A DNA stretch of 64,000 bases, taken from Merdimonas sp963929015 (GTDB taxonomy: Bacteria; Bacillota; Clostridia; Lachnospirales; Lachnospiraceae). Under the pieces are notes generated by a model. That model saw only the letters and a program-made list of their open reading frames with translations, was not told where the DNA came from and searched no databases. A program made the position numbers and the translations under genes. The first letter of the stretch is position 1; each line of letters starts with the position of its first letter. Shown piece after piece: positions 35,272 through 44,393 of the stretch. The stretch is taken from positions 124,001-188,000 of the forward strand of contig NZ_CAWVHE010000013.1 in assembly GCF_963929015.1 (NCBI RefSeq). The letters are read 5' to 3'.

Positions 35272-35306
35272 AAAAAAGGTGCCGTATCCTAAGATACGGC
35301 ACCTTT
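35272..35306 (-). terminator. Terminator of rpsU
   Basis: AAAGGTGCCGTATC (35275-35288) pairs with GATACGGCACCTTT (35293-35306) around a 4-base loop; read on the minus strand, T residues follow the stem. It lies about 50 bases past the rpsU stop. Confidence 0.85.
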
Positions 35307-35355
35307 GCCTGACATATTTCGTATAACTTTATGTTCTTATTTTTAAAATCCTTTT

Positions 35356-35532
35356 CTAGTTATACTTACGCTTTCTAGCAGCTTCAGATTTCTTTTTACG
35401 TCTAACACTTGGTTTTTCGTAATGTTCTCTTTTACGAATTTCCTGCTGAATGCCGGCTTTCGCGCAGTTTCTTTTGAATCTGCGTAAAGCACTATCCAAT
35501 GTCTCGTTTTCTTTCACGATTACATTTGACAT
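35356..35532 (-). CDS. rpsU: 30S ribosomal protein S21
   Basis: A 58-residue gene, easily missed because of its size. The product begins MSNVIVKENETLDSALRRF and ends in the very basic KKKSEAARKRKYN typical of S21, a late-assembling small-subunit protein that helps start translation. A GGAGGGAGG site lies upstream. Promoter and terminator flank it, so it is a one-gene unit. Confidence 0.96.
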   Translation of the reverse strand: MSNVIVKENETLDSALRRFKRNCAKAGIQQEIRKREHYEKPSVRRKKKSEAARKRKYN

Positions 35533-35609
35533 ACTCTCACACCTAACCTCCCTCCAGTCCTATATTGTGCATCATATGACTGTTCGGGTATATTTCTTGC
35601 ACACATAGA

Positions 35610-35637
35610 ATTATAGCACATATTTCGTCTACGTCAA
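35610..35637 (-). promoter_or_regulatory. rpsU promoter
   Basis: TTGACG (35632-35637) and TATAAT (35610-35615), 16 bases apart on the minus strand, about 80 bases before rpsU and just after the alaS stop. Confidence 0.7.
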
Positions 35638-35653
35638 CATTTTTCGTATTTTT

Positions 35654-38293
35654 TTATGACAATTGTTCTTTTAAAACCTCCGGCACCTTAGCGACAGCGG
35701 CCTCCATGCCTTCCGGATTCTTTCCTCCGGCCTGGGCCATATTCGGGCGTCCGCCCCCGCCTCCGCCTACAAGTCCGGCAACCGCTTTGATCAGATTGCC
35801 TGCATGGGCGCCTTTCTTCACGGCTCCATCCGTGGCCATAGCCATCAGGGACACCTTGCCGTCTGTAGCGGATGCCAGTACGATCACACCTTCACCCAGC
35901 TTTTCTTTCATCTGATCGCCCAGATCCCGCAGACCGTTCATGTCTACGCCGTCCAGTTTCACTGCCAGAAGCTTCACGCCGCAGACCTCTGTCACCTGAT
36001 CGGTCACATCACCCATGGCGTCTTTTGCCAGCTTGCTCTTTAAGCTCTCTACTTCGCTGTGCAGTTCTTTATTTTCACTCTGCAGGTGAGCGATCTTCTC
36101 TTCCAGCTTATCCGGATTGGTCTTCAGTAATCTGGCGGCCCGGTTCAGCTTTTCTTCCAGTGCGCGGTAATAATCATCCAGTCCCTTAGCCGTCAGGGCT
36201 TCGATTCTCCGCACGCCTGCCGCCACACCGGTCTCGGACAGGATCTTGAATGCCCGGATCTGTCCGGTATTTGGTACATGTGTACCGCCGCAGAACTCAA
36301 TGGAGAAATCTCCCATGCTGACTACCCGGACGATATCGCCGTATTTCTCTCCAAATAATGCGGCTGCCCCGGTTTTTCTGGCCTCTTCGATCGGCAGGTT
36401 CTCAACTTTTACCGTGAGATTCTTACGGATCTGTTCATTCACGATATCTTCCACCTGCTGCAGTTCTTCCTTAGTCAAAGCGGAAAAATGAGTAAAGTCA
36501 AACCGCAGTCTCTCTGCATTCACAGAAGATCCTGCCTGTTCTACATGGGTGCCCAGTACGCTGCGGAGCGCCTTGTGGAGCAGATGGGTTGCGCTGTGGT
36601 TATTGGCAGACAGGGTACGATTTTCTTCATCCACCAGAAGTTCCGCCTGATCGCCTGCTTTCAGCATTCCCTTTGTCACATGACCTACATGGCCGATCTT
36701 GCCGCCGTGAAGCTTGATCACATCCTCTACCTGGAATTCTCCCTCTGCAGTGCGGATCACACCTTTATCGGCCTCCTGACCACCACTGGTGGCATAAAAC
36801 GGAGTCTCGTCTACAATGATCGTGCCTGCCTGTCCCTCAGTCAGCGCCTCCACGATCTCAGTCTCTGTAGTCAGAACCGTGATTTTCGATTCACAGGATA
36901 ACTGATCATATCCTACAAATGCAGAGGTGATCGCCGGGTCAATGGACTCATATACCGTCACATCCGCGCCCATATAATTGGTGACTTCGCGGGCATTACG
37001 TGCAGTCACTCTCTGCACTTCCATGGCTGCCTTAAAGCCTTCTTCATCCACAGAGATTCCCTTCTCCTCCAGGATCTCCTTCGTCAGATCCAGCGGGAAT
37101 CCATAGGTATCATACAGTTTAAATGCCTGATCTCCGGAAAGGACTTTCTCGCCTTTTTCCCGGATCTCTGCTTCCATCTCGCTTAAGATAGATAGACCCT
37201 GGTCAATGGTTCTGTTAAACTGATCTTCTTCCTTATCAATGACCTTCAGGATAAAGTCTTTCTTCTCTTCCAGTTCCGGATACCCATCCTTGGATCCTTC
37301 GATCACAGTAACGGCCAGGGTAGTCAGGAATTTCCCCGGAATATTCAGAAGTCTTCCATGACGGCAGGCGCGTCTTAAAAGCCGGCGCAGGACATAACCT
37401 CTTCCTTCATTGGAAGGCATGATGCCATCAGAGATCATAAAGGTAACGGAACGGATATGGTCAGTAATAACACGGATGGATACATCCGTTTCATAGTCCT
37501 TGCCATACTCTGCATTTGCCAGACGGCTTACATGCTCCCGCAGTTCCTTAATCGTGTCTACATCAAACATGGATTCTACATCCTGGACGATGCAGGCCAG
37601 ACGCTCCAGGCCCATGCCGGTATCGATATTTTTCTGCTCCAGTTCGGTATAGTTGTTATTGCCATCATTATCAAACTGGGTAAATACGTTATTCCAGATC
37701 TCCATGTACCGGTCGCAGTCGCAGCCTACGGTACAATCCGGTTTGCCGCACCCAAACTCCGGCCCTCTGTCATAGTAAACTTCCGAGCAGGGACCGCAGG
37801 GGCCGCTTCCGTGCTCCCAGAAATTGTCCTCTTTTCCAAAACGGAAGATGCGCTCCGCCGGGATGCCGATGTCTTTATTCCAGATCTCCCACGCTTCATC
37901 ATCATCCAGATAAACCGACGGATAGAGTCTGTCCGGATCAAGGCCTACTACCTCGGTCAGGAACTCCCAGGTCCAGCCGATGGATTCTTTCTTGAAATAG
38001 TCGCCAAAAGAAAAGTTTCCCAGCATTTCAAAAAATGTACCGTGACGGGCTGTCTTTCCCACATTTTCGATATCTCCGGTACGGATACATTTCTGGCAGG
38101 TAGTCACACGCTTGCAGGGCGGGATCTCCTGTCCGGTAAAATAAGGCTTAAGCGGTGCCATGCCGGAATTGATGAGCAAAAGGCTCTTATCATTATGAGG
38201 TACCAATGAAAAACTCTTCATTGCCAGATGTCCCTTGCTCTCGAAGAACTCCAGGAACATCCTTCTTAATTCATTTACTCCGTATTTTTGCAT
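35654..38293 (-). CDS. alaS: Alanyl-tRNA synthetase
   Basis: Charges tRNA-Ala. The 879-residue protein has the class II catalytic domain (residues 1-250, KSFSLVPHNDKSLLLINSGMAPLKPYF) and the tRNA-recognition region. An editing domain follows with the metal-binding NNHSATHLLHKAL and EFCGGTHV that clears mischarged Ser/Gly. It ends in a C-Ala domain with the GGGGGGRPNMAQAGGK tail. Length is normal. A consensus promoter lies 30-60 bases upstream; no T-box leader fits in that space. Confidence 0.98.
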   Translation of the reverse strand: MQKYGVNELRRMFLEFFESKGHLAMKSFSLVPHNDKSLLLINSGMAPLKPYFTGQEIPPCKRVTTCQKCIRTGDIENVGKTARHGTFFEMLGNFSFGDYFKKESIGWTWEFLTEVVGLDPDRLYPSVYLDDDEAWEIWNKDIGIPAERIFRFGKEDNFWEHGSGPCGPCSEVYYDRGPEFGCGKPDCTVGCDCDRYMEIWNNVFTQFDNDGNNNYTELEQKNIDTGMGLERLACIVQDVESMFDVDTIKELREHVSRLANAEYGKDYETDVSIRVITDHIRSVTFMISDGIMPSNEGRGYVLRRLLRRACRHGRLLNIPGKFLTTLAVTVIEGSKDGYPELEEKKDFILKVIDKEEDQFNRTIDQGLSILSEMEAEIREKGEKVLSGDQAFKLYDTYGFPLDLTKEILEEKGISVDEEGFKAAMEVQRVTARNAREVTNYMGADVTVYESIDPAITSAFVGYDQLSCESKITVLTTETEIVEALTEGQAGTIIVDETPFYATSGGQEADKGVIRTAEGEFQVEDVIKLHGGKIGHVGHVTKGMLKAGDQAELLVDEENRTLSANNHSATHLLHKALRSVLGTHVEQAGSSVNAERLRFDFTHFSALTKEELQQVEDIVNEQIRKNLTVKVENLPIEEARKTGAAALFGEKYGDIVRVVSMGDFSIEFCGGTHVPNTGQIRAFKILSETGVAAGVRRIEALTAKGLDDYYRALEEKLNRAARLLKTNPDKLEEKIAHLQSENKELHSEVESLKSKLAKDAMGDVTDQVTEVCGVKLLAVKLDGVDMNGLRDLGDQMKEKLGEGVIVLASATDGKVSLMAMATDGAVKKGAHAGNLIKAVAGLVGGGGGGRPNMAQAGGKNPEGMEAAVAKVPEVLKEQLS

Positions 38294-38323
38294 AATTTCC
38301 TCCTGTATTTAGGCTATCTTTTA

Positions 38324-38352
38324 ATTATAAAGAGAGCCCCGGCGTTTGTCAA
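38324..38352 (-). promoter_or_regulatory. alaS promoter
   Basis: A perfect TTGACA (38347-38352) and TATAAT (38324-38329), 17 bases apart on the minus strand. The -35 occupies the loop and inner arm of the terminator hairpin of the upstream ABC operon. Confidence 0.8.
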
Positions 38353-38360
38353 CGCCGGGG
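38337..38360 (-). terminator. Hairpin ending the ABC exporter operon
   Basis: CCCCGGCGTT and AACGCCGGGG form a perfect 10-bp stem with a 4-base loop, 36 bases past the permease stop. The tail CTCTCTTTAT is only moderately T-rich, so termination may be partial. Confidence 0.6.
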
Positions 38361-38395
38361 ATTTTAAAAATCACATCAATGAAAGTTACACTGTA

Positions 38396-40591
38396 TCACA
38401 TATAATCACTCTGCAATACTTCTACCAGATCACACTTCAGGATCTGCCTGCCGCCCAGGTAATATGCCAGCCCCACAAAGCCAAAAAGCACTGCGATAAA
38501 AAGCGCGACAGGAACGATGGGAGCCGCCGACCAAAATTCCATCGGGTTCAGGTAGCTTGCCCGTATCATCAGCCACACAAACACAGCGGTGACCGGCAGC
38601 GTGATCAGAACAGGACGGCCTGCGATGACGAGGGCCTCGACACAAAACATTTTTCGCATACCTTCCGGCGTCATGCCGATGGACATATATCTCGCAAATT
38701 CTCTTTTTCTCTGCCGGACAAATCCCAGTGTGTTGGAAAATACATTGGCGATCCCGATGAGGGCCAGCAGCACACACAGCGCCCCAATGATCAGTTTGTA
38801 TCCGTTCAACATGGCATTATTGTCTATCTTTTCCTGAATCCGGTTTTCTACCTCGAAAGAAATGTCATGCCCCAGCACATTCGTCAGCTCGTTCTCGATC
38901 GCGCTCAGTTCTGTCAGGGTTCTATCTTTTTCTGAAAGAATGCGAATATAGGTGTCTGGCTGGGCGTTTCCAATCGTTCCCTGGATTTGTTTCCAGGTGG
39001 AGAGGGATACAAACTGGACTAATGCATAGTTGTCATATTCCTCTCTCAAAACCGGCGGTTCCTGTGTAAGGCTAAGAACCGGGATCGCCACAGCCGCAGC
39101 GGCATCTTCCAAGTTCCGCAAAGTCACCGCGTCCTGGTTCCCTGACAAAAACGGAACGTATTCCTTGTATCTGAAATTGCTGTTTCTGTTATCCCAAATG
39201 CGGTTCAGAGCAACGCTCCCGTTCTCCGGCGAAGAGACGCCGATCTGTTCGCAGTATGCGGCAAAACTGCTGTCATCCATGATGACGATGGGAGCCTGAA
39301 TGGCATAGATCCCATCCGCCATACTGACCTCACTTCCGGCTATTCCATCAAGACCGCCCAGGCTTTTGACCTCTTCGCTGAGGGCGTCCGCCCCAATAGA
39401 ACAAACGGCGTTTGCCTTTTGATAGATCACACTGTCTGTATCAGCCAAAGCATGGATTTCATCCGTGTGAGAAAAGTCCCCGATCTCTGTGTCCTTGAGG
39501 GTTGCCATCACATCCCATGCATCCTGGTAGCGCTCAAAGTAAGTATGGTTTGTGCTGATCCCGGATAGAGTAAAAAAGCTCAGCATGAGAGCAAAGCCCA
39601 GAAAAGAGAGGGTCAGCGACAGCGTGGCGGTCCGCAGAGATTTTCTCTGTGCTTTCAGCGCATTCCCGGCAAGCTCCCCTTCGGTTCCAAATAAATGCGC
39701 AAGAATACGGGATTTTTTTCTCCGTTTTAGCTGTAATTCTCCCGTGTTTTTTATGGCTTCCAGTGGGGTCATCTTGCTCAATTTCCTGGCTGGCAGCCAG
39801 GCAGAAATCAGTACCGTCAAAAACGAGGTCAGAATCGTGACTGCAAACACCAGCGGATGATAGGCAAAGGCAGCTTCATGTCTGCCGATAATACCATCGG
39901 CGAGAATATTGACTGCCTGGATGGCTCCGAAGGTCAAAGCGATTCCGACAAAACTTCCGATCAAAACAGGAATCACACAAAGCATCGCCGCTTCCTGTAA
40001 AAGACAGGTGCGAATTTGCCCCGGCGTCGCCCCAATGCTGGAAAAGATGCCAAACTGATGTACACGGGCATTCATAGATACAGAAAACGAGTTATGAATG
40101 ATTAAAATCAACGACACCGACACAAGCAGGAGTACAAAGAGATAAAAAGCCATCAATAAGGGCGGATGGCTGTCCTGCGGATCGTTAATGAAATAACTTG
40201 ACAACAGTGTTTCATGATATGATACGGAACTTTCGGGAACGCCTAACTGCCGGGCGATCAGAGGCATATCCTGATACACGGCCCTCATGTCATCGAAGCA
40301 GATATCGACTATAAGAGTCTGGCCGTCTGATAAATCCTCATTAATCACAGCCGTTTTTACATTGGCGAAATTTTCAATTTCAGACACTTCATCTTCTTCG
40401 AACGCTCCACTAATGCGTCCCTGCCAGTTTCCTTCTTCTAAAACAACGGATTCTATTTCATAATTCCAGAAGTTATAAAATAAACCGCACAGTAAAGAAA
40501 GAAACAGAGCAGAAATAAACGCAGAGGTGAGAACGGATACGCTGGAAGCCCGATTCTTTTTGATAAATCCTATCGAATAGTCTTTCCACAT
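38396..40591 (-). CDS. ABC exporter permease with two FtsX-type regions
   Basis: A 731-residue membrane protein: a first transmembrane segment, a large extracytoplasmic region, three-helix FtsX-like blocks around residues 145-290 and at the C-terminus, and a second soluble domain in between. This is the layout of BceB/MacB-like permeases for peptides or antibiotics. The start at 40591 follows GAAGG; it lies five bases after the ATPase stop. The cargo is unknown. Pairing with a sensor kinase suggests response to an envelope-acting compound. Confidence 0.85.
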   Translation of the reverse strand: MWKDYSIGFIKKNRASSVSVLTSAFISALFLSLLCGLFYNFWNYEIESVVLEEGNWQGRISGAFEEDEVSEIENFANVKTAVINEDLSDGQTLIVDICFDDMRAVYQDMPLIARQLGVPESSVSYHETLLSSYFINDPQDSHPPLLMAFYLFVLLLVSVSLILIIHNSFSVSMNARVHQFGIFSSIGATPGQIRTCLLQEAAMLCVIPVLIGSFVGIALTFGAIQAVNILADGIIGRHEAAFAYHPLVFAVTILTSFLTVLISAWLPARKLSKMTPLEAIKNTGELQLKRRKKSRILAHLFGTEGELAGNALKAQRKSLRTATLSLTLSFLGFALMLSFFTLSGISTNHTYFERYQDAWDVMATLKDTEIGDFSHTDEIHALADTDSVIYQKANAVCSIGADALSEEVKSLGGLDGIAGSEVSMADGIYAIQAPIVIMDDSSFAAYCEQIGVSSPENGSVALNRIWDNRNSNFRYKEYVPFLSGNQDAVTLRNLEDAAAAVAIPVLSLTQEPPVLREEYDNYALVQFVSLSTWKQIQGTIGNAQPDTYIRILSEKDRTLTELSAIENELTNVLGHDISFEVENRIQEKIDNNAMLNGYKLIIGALCVLLALIGIANVFSNTLGFVRQRKREFARYMSIGMTPEGMRKMFCVEALVIAGRPVLITLPVTAVFVWLMIRASYLNPMEFWSAAPIVPVALFIAVLFGFVGLAYYLGGRQILKCDLVEVLQSDYM

Positions 40592-40596
40592 ATCCT

Positions 40597-41319
40597 TCAC
40601 CGACCTTTCTCCTCGAGGATCCCTTTGTGCCACTTAGCTGTATCGCGGAAATGATCGCCGACGATTTTCCCATCTTCTATGGTAATGATGCGATCCGCCT
40701 CCAATGCGATCTTTTCATCATGGGTAATCAAAAGAATCGTCTGTTCCAGGTTACGGTTAGATAATTTTAGCAAGTCAATAATTTCCTCTCCGTTTTTCCG
40801 ATCCAGGTTGCCTGTCGGTTCATCGGCAAGCAGGAGAGCCGGGCGATAGATCAGAGAGCGGGCGATGGCGACGCGCTGCTGCTGTCCGCCGGAAAGCTGG
40901 CCTGGCAGTGATTCCAGTTTGTCTTCGATTCCCAGGGAATGTACAATCTGCTCAAAGTATTCTTGATTGGGTCCTCGTTTGTCTAACAAGAGCGGCATAA
41001 GTATATTTTTCCGGACAGTCAGGGTGGGGATCAGGTTATAAAACTGATAGACCAGCCCGACCTTTCTGCGCCGGAAGATGGCTGCCTGCGTCCGGTTCAT
41101 GGCAGATAGTTCTGTCCCCTCTATCAGGACTTTCCCTTCTGTCGGCTGATCCACACTTCCCAAGATATGCAACAGTGTAGATTTTCCCGAACCGGATGCC
41201 CCTACGATTGCTACAAATTCTCCTTTTTGTACGGACAAGTTAATGTGGTTAAGCGCCACGACCTGATTGTCTCCGGAGCCATACACCTTACGGACATTTT
41301 CGCATCTTAGTATTTCCAT
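40597..41319 (-). CDS. ABC exporter ATP-binding protein
   Basis: A 240-residue ATPase of the LolD/MacB type. Walker A GASGSGKSTLL, signature LSGGQQQRVAIARSL, Walker B LLADEPTGNLD and switch His in LLITHDEKIA are all intact. Start at 41319 follows GGAGAAAG. It is coupled to the permease downstream and follows the sensor kinase, forming a regulator-transporter operon. Confidence 0.93.
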   Translation of the reverse strand: MEILRCENVRKVYGSGDNQVVALNHINLSVQKGEFVAIVGASGSGKSTLLHILGSVDQPTEGKVLIEGTELSAMNRTQAAIFRRRKVGLVYQFYNLIPTLTVRKNILMPLLLDKRGPNQEYFEQIVHSLGIEDKLESLPGQLSGGQQQRVAIARSLIYRPALLLADEPTGNLDRKNGEEIIDLLKLSNRNLEQTILLITHDEKIALEADRIITIEDGKIVGDHFRDTAKWHKGILEEKGR

Positions 41320-41405
41320 GTCACTTTCTCCTTCCTCTGTCCCCCGCGCGTTCCACAGCATAAAGGGACCGCTTTGCGTACAGTATAGCAAAGTAAAGTG
41401 ACATC

Positions 41406-42593
41406 TCAGTGACTGTATATCCTTATTTCAAAACAAGCGCCGCCAGTTTGCAGATTGCGGGCGGTTATGGTTCCATTCTGCAATTCAAAAATGGAACGGG
41501 CAAGAGCCAGGCCAATTCCGATTCCATCGGGAGCAGCACACCTTCCCCGGTAAAAACGATCAAAAAGATGAGGTAAGTCCTCTTTATCAAAACCCGCCCC
41601 GTCATCCCATACACGAATTTCTACATAGAGAGGGTTGCCAGAGTATTCACAATGGACTACGCCGCCCGGTTTGGAATGTTCCATACAATTCTTTATGAGA
41701 TTGATGAGGGCTTCCATTGTCCACTCCAAATCTCCCAAAAATTCGATACAGCCATTTTCCGGAATGTCAACAGTAATATGATTATTCCGCAATAGGTCGT
41801 TTAGATTATCTGACGCCAGATTTAACACAGTATAAAGATCAACCTTTTCCCGCTTGAGCGGCAGCGTTCCGGCATCAATTTTAGAAAGCATAAGCAAGGA
41901 TTCTTCCAGACGGTTTAATCGTTTCAACTGCTGTCTGACCTGTTCTGCGTAAGTTCCGGGAACCTCTTTTTCCATAAGCTGCAACGACAAAAAGGCCGAT
42001 GTGATCGGTGTTTTCAGTTGGTGTGCGATATTGGCCAGGTTCTCTGCGAAATTTTTCCTTGCGGCAACTGCCATTTCTCTTGTTTGGTAAAGCGATGTAA
42101 CTGTTTTGTATATCTCGTCCTGCAGATGGGAATATTCATCTTCCTGCGTTTGTACCAGCGTCCCCCCTGCGCCAATGTTGACCTGCTCCAAATAGGCCGT
42201 CAGATCGACGATCCTCTTTCGATTTTTTCTGCGGAACAGAAAGATTGCGGCCGCAAAGGCGCAGGCAGTCACAAGAAAAAACAGAATCGGGAAAAGCACT
42301 GTATCCGGCGGGAAATCATAGCAAAAATCATCGGCCCGGTATCCGTATTTTTCCAGATAATCGTTCCCCTTAAGTTTTTCTTCCGTCAATGAATGATACT
42401 CTTTCAGTGCCGCTAATAACTGCGGCTCTGCTTCAGGAACGTTTGCCAATATGGTTTCGCACAATGCCGAAATATGTTCAAATGCAATCTGCCAGTACGT
42501 ATGCAAGAAAAAAGCGGCGGTAAATATCGTGCCCGCCGCAAAAACAACAAACGGAAAAATCAGAAGTATATTGTGTTTCCACTTTTTACTCAT
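41406..42593 (-). CDS. Sensor histidine kinase
   Basis: A 395-residue membrane kinase. Two membrane segments (about 9-30 and 100-120) enclose a short extracytoplasmic loop of some 70 residues. The phosphoacceptor is in NIAHQLKTPIT and the ATP-binding boxes NLIKNCMEHS, DDGAGFDKEDLPHLFDRFYRG and GIGLALARSI follow. The start overlaps the response-regulator stop by four bases. It probably senses a condition relieved by the downstream exporter. Confidence 0.92.
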   Translation of the reverse strand: MSKKWKHNILLIFPFVVFAAGTIFTAAFFLHTYWQIAFEHISALCETILANVPEAEPQLLAALKEYHSLTEEKLKGNDYLEKYGYRADDFCYDFPPDTVLFPILFFLVTACAFAAAIFLFRRKNRKRIVDLTAYLEQVNIGAGGTLVQTQEDEYSHLQDEIYKTVTSLYQTREMAVAARKNFAENLANIAHQLKTPITSAFLSLQLMEKEVPGTYAEQVRQQLKRLNRLEESLLMLSKIDAGTLPLKREKVDLYTVLNLASDNLNDLLRNNHITVDIPENGCIEFLGDLEWTMEALINLIKNCMEHSKPGGVVHCEYSGNPLYVEIRVWDDGAGFDKEDLPHLFDRFYRGRCAAPDGIGIGLALARSIFELQNGTITARNLQTGGACFEIRIYSH

Positions 42594-43261
42594 TGTGTGT
42601 CCTCCATACGGTAGCCAAAACTTCGGATCGTTTTTAAGCAGGCTGGATAGTTCAGCTTTTCCCGCAGTCTTTTCATTGTGACCGTCAGCGTATTATCGTT
42701 CACATAATTTCCGCTGCAATCCCAAACCTGCTCTAATAACAGGTTTCTGGTAATCGTTTTTCCCTTGTTTTCCATCAGGATCAGGAGAAGTCTGTACTCC
42801 GGCTGGCTTACAACAATTTCCTTCTGCCCGTCATAGACAGCTGTTTTCTCCTTATCCAACATCAGGTCATCACAGAATAGCTTTGTATCGGTTACGGTTT
42901 TGGTTCTCCGTAGCAGAGCCAGAATACGGGAATACAAAACAGCAAGATCAAAGGGCTTTACCACATAATCATCCGCCCCGTTTTGGAAGCCGGTAACAAT
43001 GTCATGGGAATCACCGCGAACCGTCAAATAGATAACAGGCAGAGTTTTCCATCTTTCCCGGATCCAGAGGCACAATTCATTTCCCTGTCCGTCCGGCATA
43101 TTCCAGTCCAGCAGGACGATCATAGGCAAATGACCGATCAGGGCTTTCTTGACATCGGCAATCCTATCAAAAACATTCACTTTGCAATTCTGCTGCTCCA
43201 AATATTCTTTTACAGACTTACCAATTGTTTCGTCATCTTCCACGTAATAAACTTCAATCAT
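42590..43261 (-). CDS. OmpR-family response regulator
   Basis: A 223-residue regulator with a receiver domain (acidic pocket VEDDETIG, phosphoacceptor Asp in VLLDWNMPDG, VKPFD lysine) and a C-terminal winged helix (VSQPEYRLLLILMEN, VNDNTLTVTMKRLREKL). It starts inside the stop of the Rpn-type nuclease gene (ATGA), with AAGGA in that gene's last codons, so it is translationally coupled to it. Confidence 0.93.
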   Translation of the reverse strand: MIEVYYVEDDETIGKSVKEYLEQQNCKVNVFDRIADVKKALIGHLPMIVLLDWNMPDGQGNELCLWIRERWKTLPVIYLTVRGDSHDIVTGFQNGADDYVVKPFDLAVLYSRILALLRRTKTVTDTKLFCDDLMLDKEKTAVYDGQKEIVVSQPEYRLLLILMENKGKTITRNLLLEQVWDCSGNYVNDNTLTVTMKRLREKLNYPACLKTIRSFGYRMEDTQ

Positions 43262-44130
43262 GATAGTTCCTTCACAAGCCTTTGGATAGTATCTTCCTCT
43301 TCTTCCAGAGCCTCTGCAATCTCGGAGACAGATTTACCCTTTGCGAGCTTTTTTTGAATCTGATTCTTTAATTTATTCTCTTCTCCCTTTCGCACGCCAA
43401 CCTTCTCGCCGGCCTCCCACGCTTCCTCACGTTCCTGTCGGATATGTTTTTCCTGATCGTATTCATAAATACTCACGTTCTTCGCCTCCCTGCGATTCTT
43501 CTCCAAGAACTCCTTTAAGACCCCTTCCCGAATGCACTCTGTAATAGCACGCTCTACCGCCTCCGCAATGGGCTGGTCTTTGGCATACTTTCTCACCCGA
43601 CCTGTATATTCCGCATACTCCCATAACGTATGGCAGGCTTCCATCAACTCCGGGTTATGTCCCTGATTCACATTCAGCATCAATATTTCCATCTCCAGCT
43701 TCGGGACTTCTTCCTTCACCGCATATAGTTCGGAAAGTTTCAGAATCTGTCGGTCCGGCTGTTCTTCTTCTCCGTTATAAAAAACCACGAACCGGGGCGC
43801 CGGAATTTGTACTTTTTTCGTTCCATAGAGGTTGGCATCCGCTGTCATCCCCGACAGAATATCTGACAGATAAAACAAAAAACGCAATGCAAGGTTTGGA
43901 CTATACGTGGATTGATGCTCATAAAGCGACAACCTAGCGTCAATAAGAAAAGACAGATCATTTCTCATCGACATATAGATGGCGTTTTCCAGGGTGTTGA
44001 TCTCCAGAAGTTCCGGATCTTCATAATGTTTTCCACTGACTGCATTATACAATTCTAACAGTTTCTTCTTATCCTCGAAAATCATAACGAATAGGCGCGC
44101 CTTATACAGACGATTCAGTCTTTTTTCCAT
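43258..44130 (-). CDS. Rpn-family PD-(D/E)XK nuclease/putative transposase
   Basis: A 290-residue protein of the Rpn (transposase_31-like) family, whose characterised members are recombination-promoting DNases. The likely nuclease centre is SFLIDARLSLYEHQSTYSP, with Asp and Glu-x-Gln in family spacing. The C-terminus (GEKVGVRKGEENKLKNQIQKKLAKG) ends with a helix-turn-helix-like SVSEIAEALEEEEDTIQRLV. It is the first gene of the operon and overlaps the response regulator by four bases. Many Lachnospiraceae carry several copies, so it may have moved in. Activity is not proven. Confidence 0.82.
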   Translation of the reverse strand: MEKRLNRLYKARLFVMIFEDKKKLLELYNAVSGKHYEDPELLEINTLENAIYMSMRNDLSFLIDARLSLYEHQSTYSPNLALRFLFYLSDILSGMTADANLYGTKKVQIPAPRFVVFYNGEEEQPDRQILKLSELYAVKEEVPKLEMEILMLNVNQGHNPELMEACHTLWEYAEYTGRVRKYAKDQPIAEAVERAITECIREGVLKEFLEKNRREAKNVSIYEYDQEKHIRQEREEAWEAGEKVGVRKGEENKLKNQIQKKLAKGKSVSEIAEALEEEEDTIQRLVKELS

Positions 44131-44307
44131 CCTGTTTCCTCCTTTAAAATGAATGATTCGCAGGAGGCATCCGCCATCTGGAAACCTCTCTGCATTGTTT
44201 GATTAGGATACAAAGCATTGAGATTTCTTTTGACGAATAAAGTCAGAATGTTCGATGCGGCAGACACCGCCAAGAGGTGAACCATTAGAAATGAAAATGC
44301 TTTTATT

Positions 44308-44342
44308 GTGATAAAACTATCACCGATTTTATTCCATGTCAA
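44308..44342 (-). promoter_or_regulatory. Promoter and operator-like dyad ahead of the Rpn/two-component/ABC operon
   Basis: On the minus strand TTGACA (44337-44342) and TAGTTT (44314-44319) are 17 bases apart. A perfect dyad GTGATA-AAAC-TATCAC (44308-44323) lies across the -10, a position where a bound repressor would block transcription. The predicted start near 44307 leaves a leader of about 175 bases before the Rpn start. Confidence 0.55.
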
Positions 44343-44393
44343 CTCTTTTTAAGAGGATTTTCCAGGAACTAATATACTTGTTTAGTCACTATC

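Noticed and set aside
38294..38395. T-box leader ahead of alaS
   Set aside because: Only about 100 bases separate alaS and the permease gene, filled by promoter and terminator; no T-box core sequence seen.
44115..44342. 75-codon minus-strand frame covering the Rpn leader
   Set aside because: It begins at the -35 region of the predicted promoter. A shorter inner start is discussed as a possible leader peptide but no gene is called.
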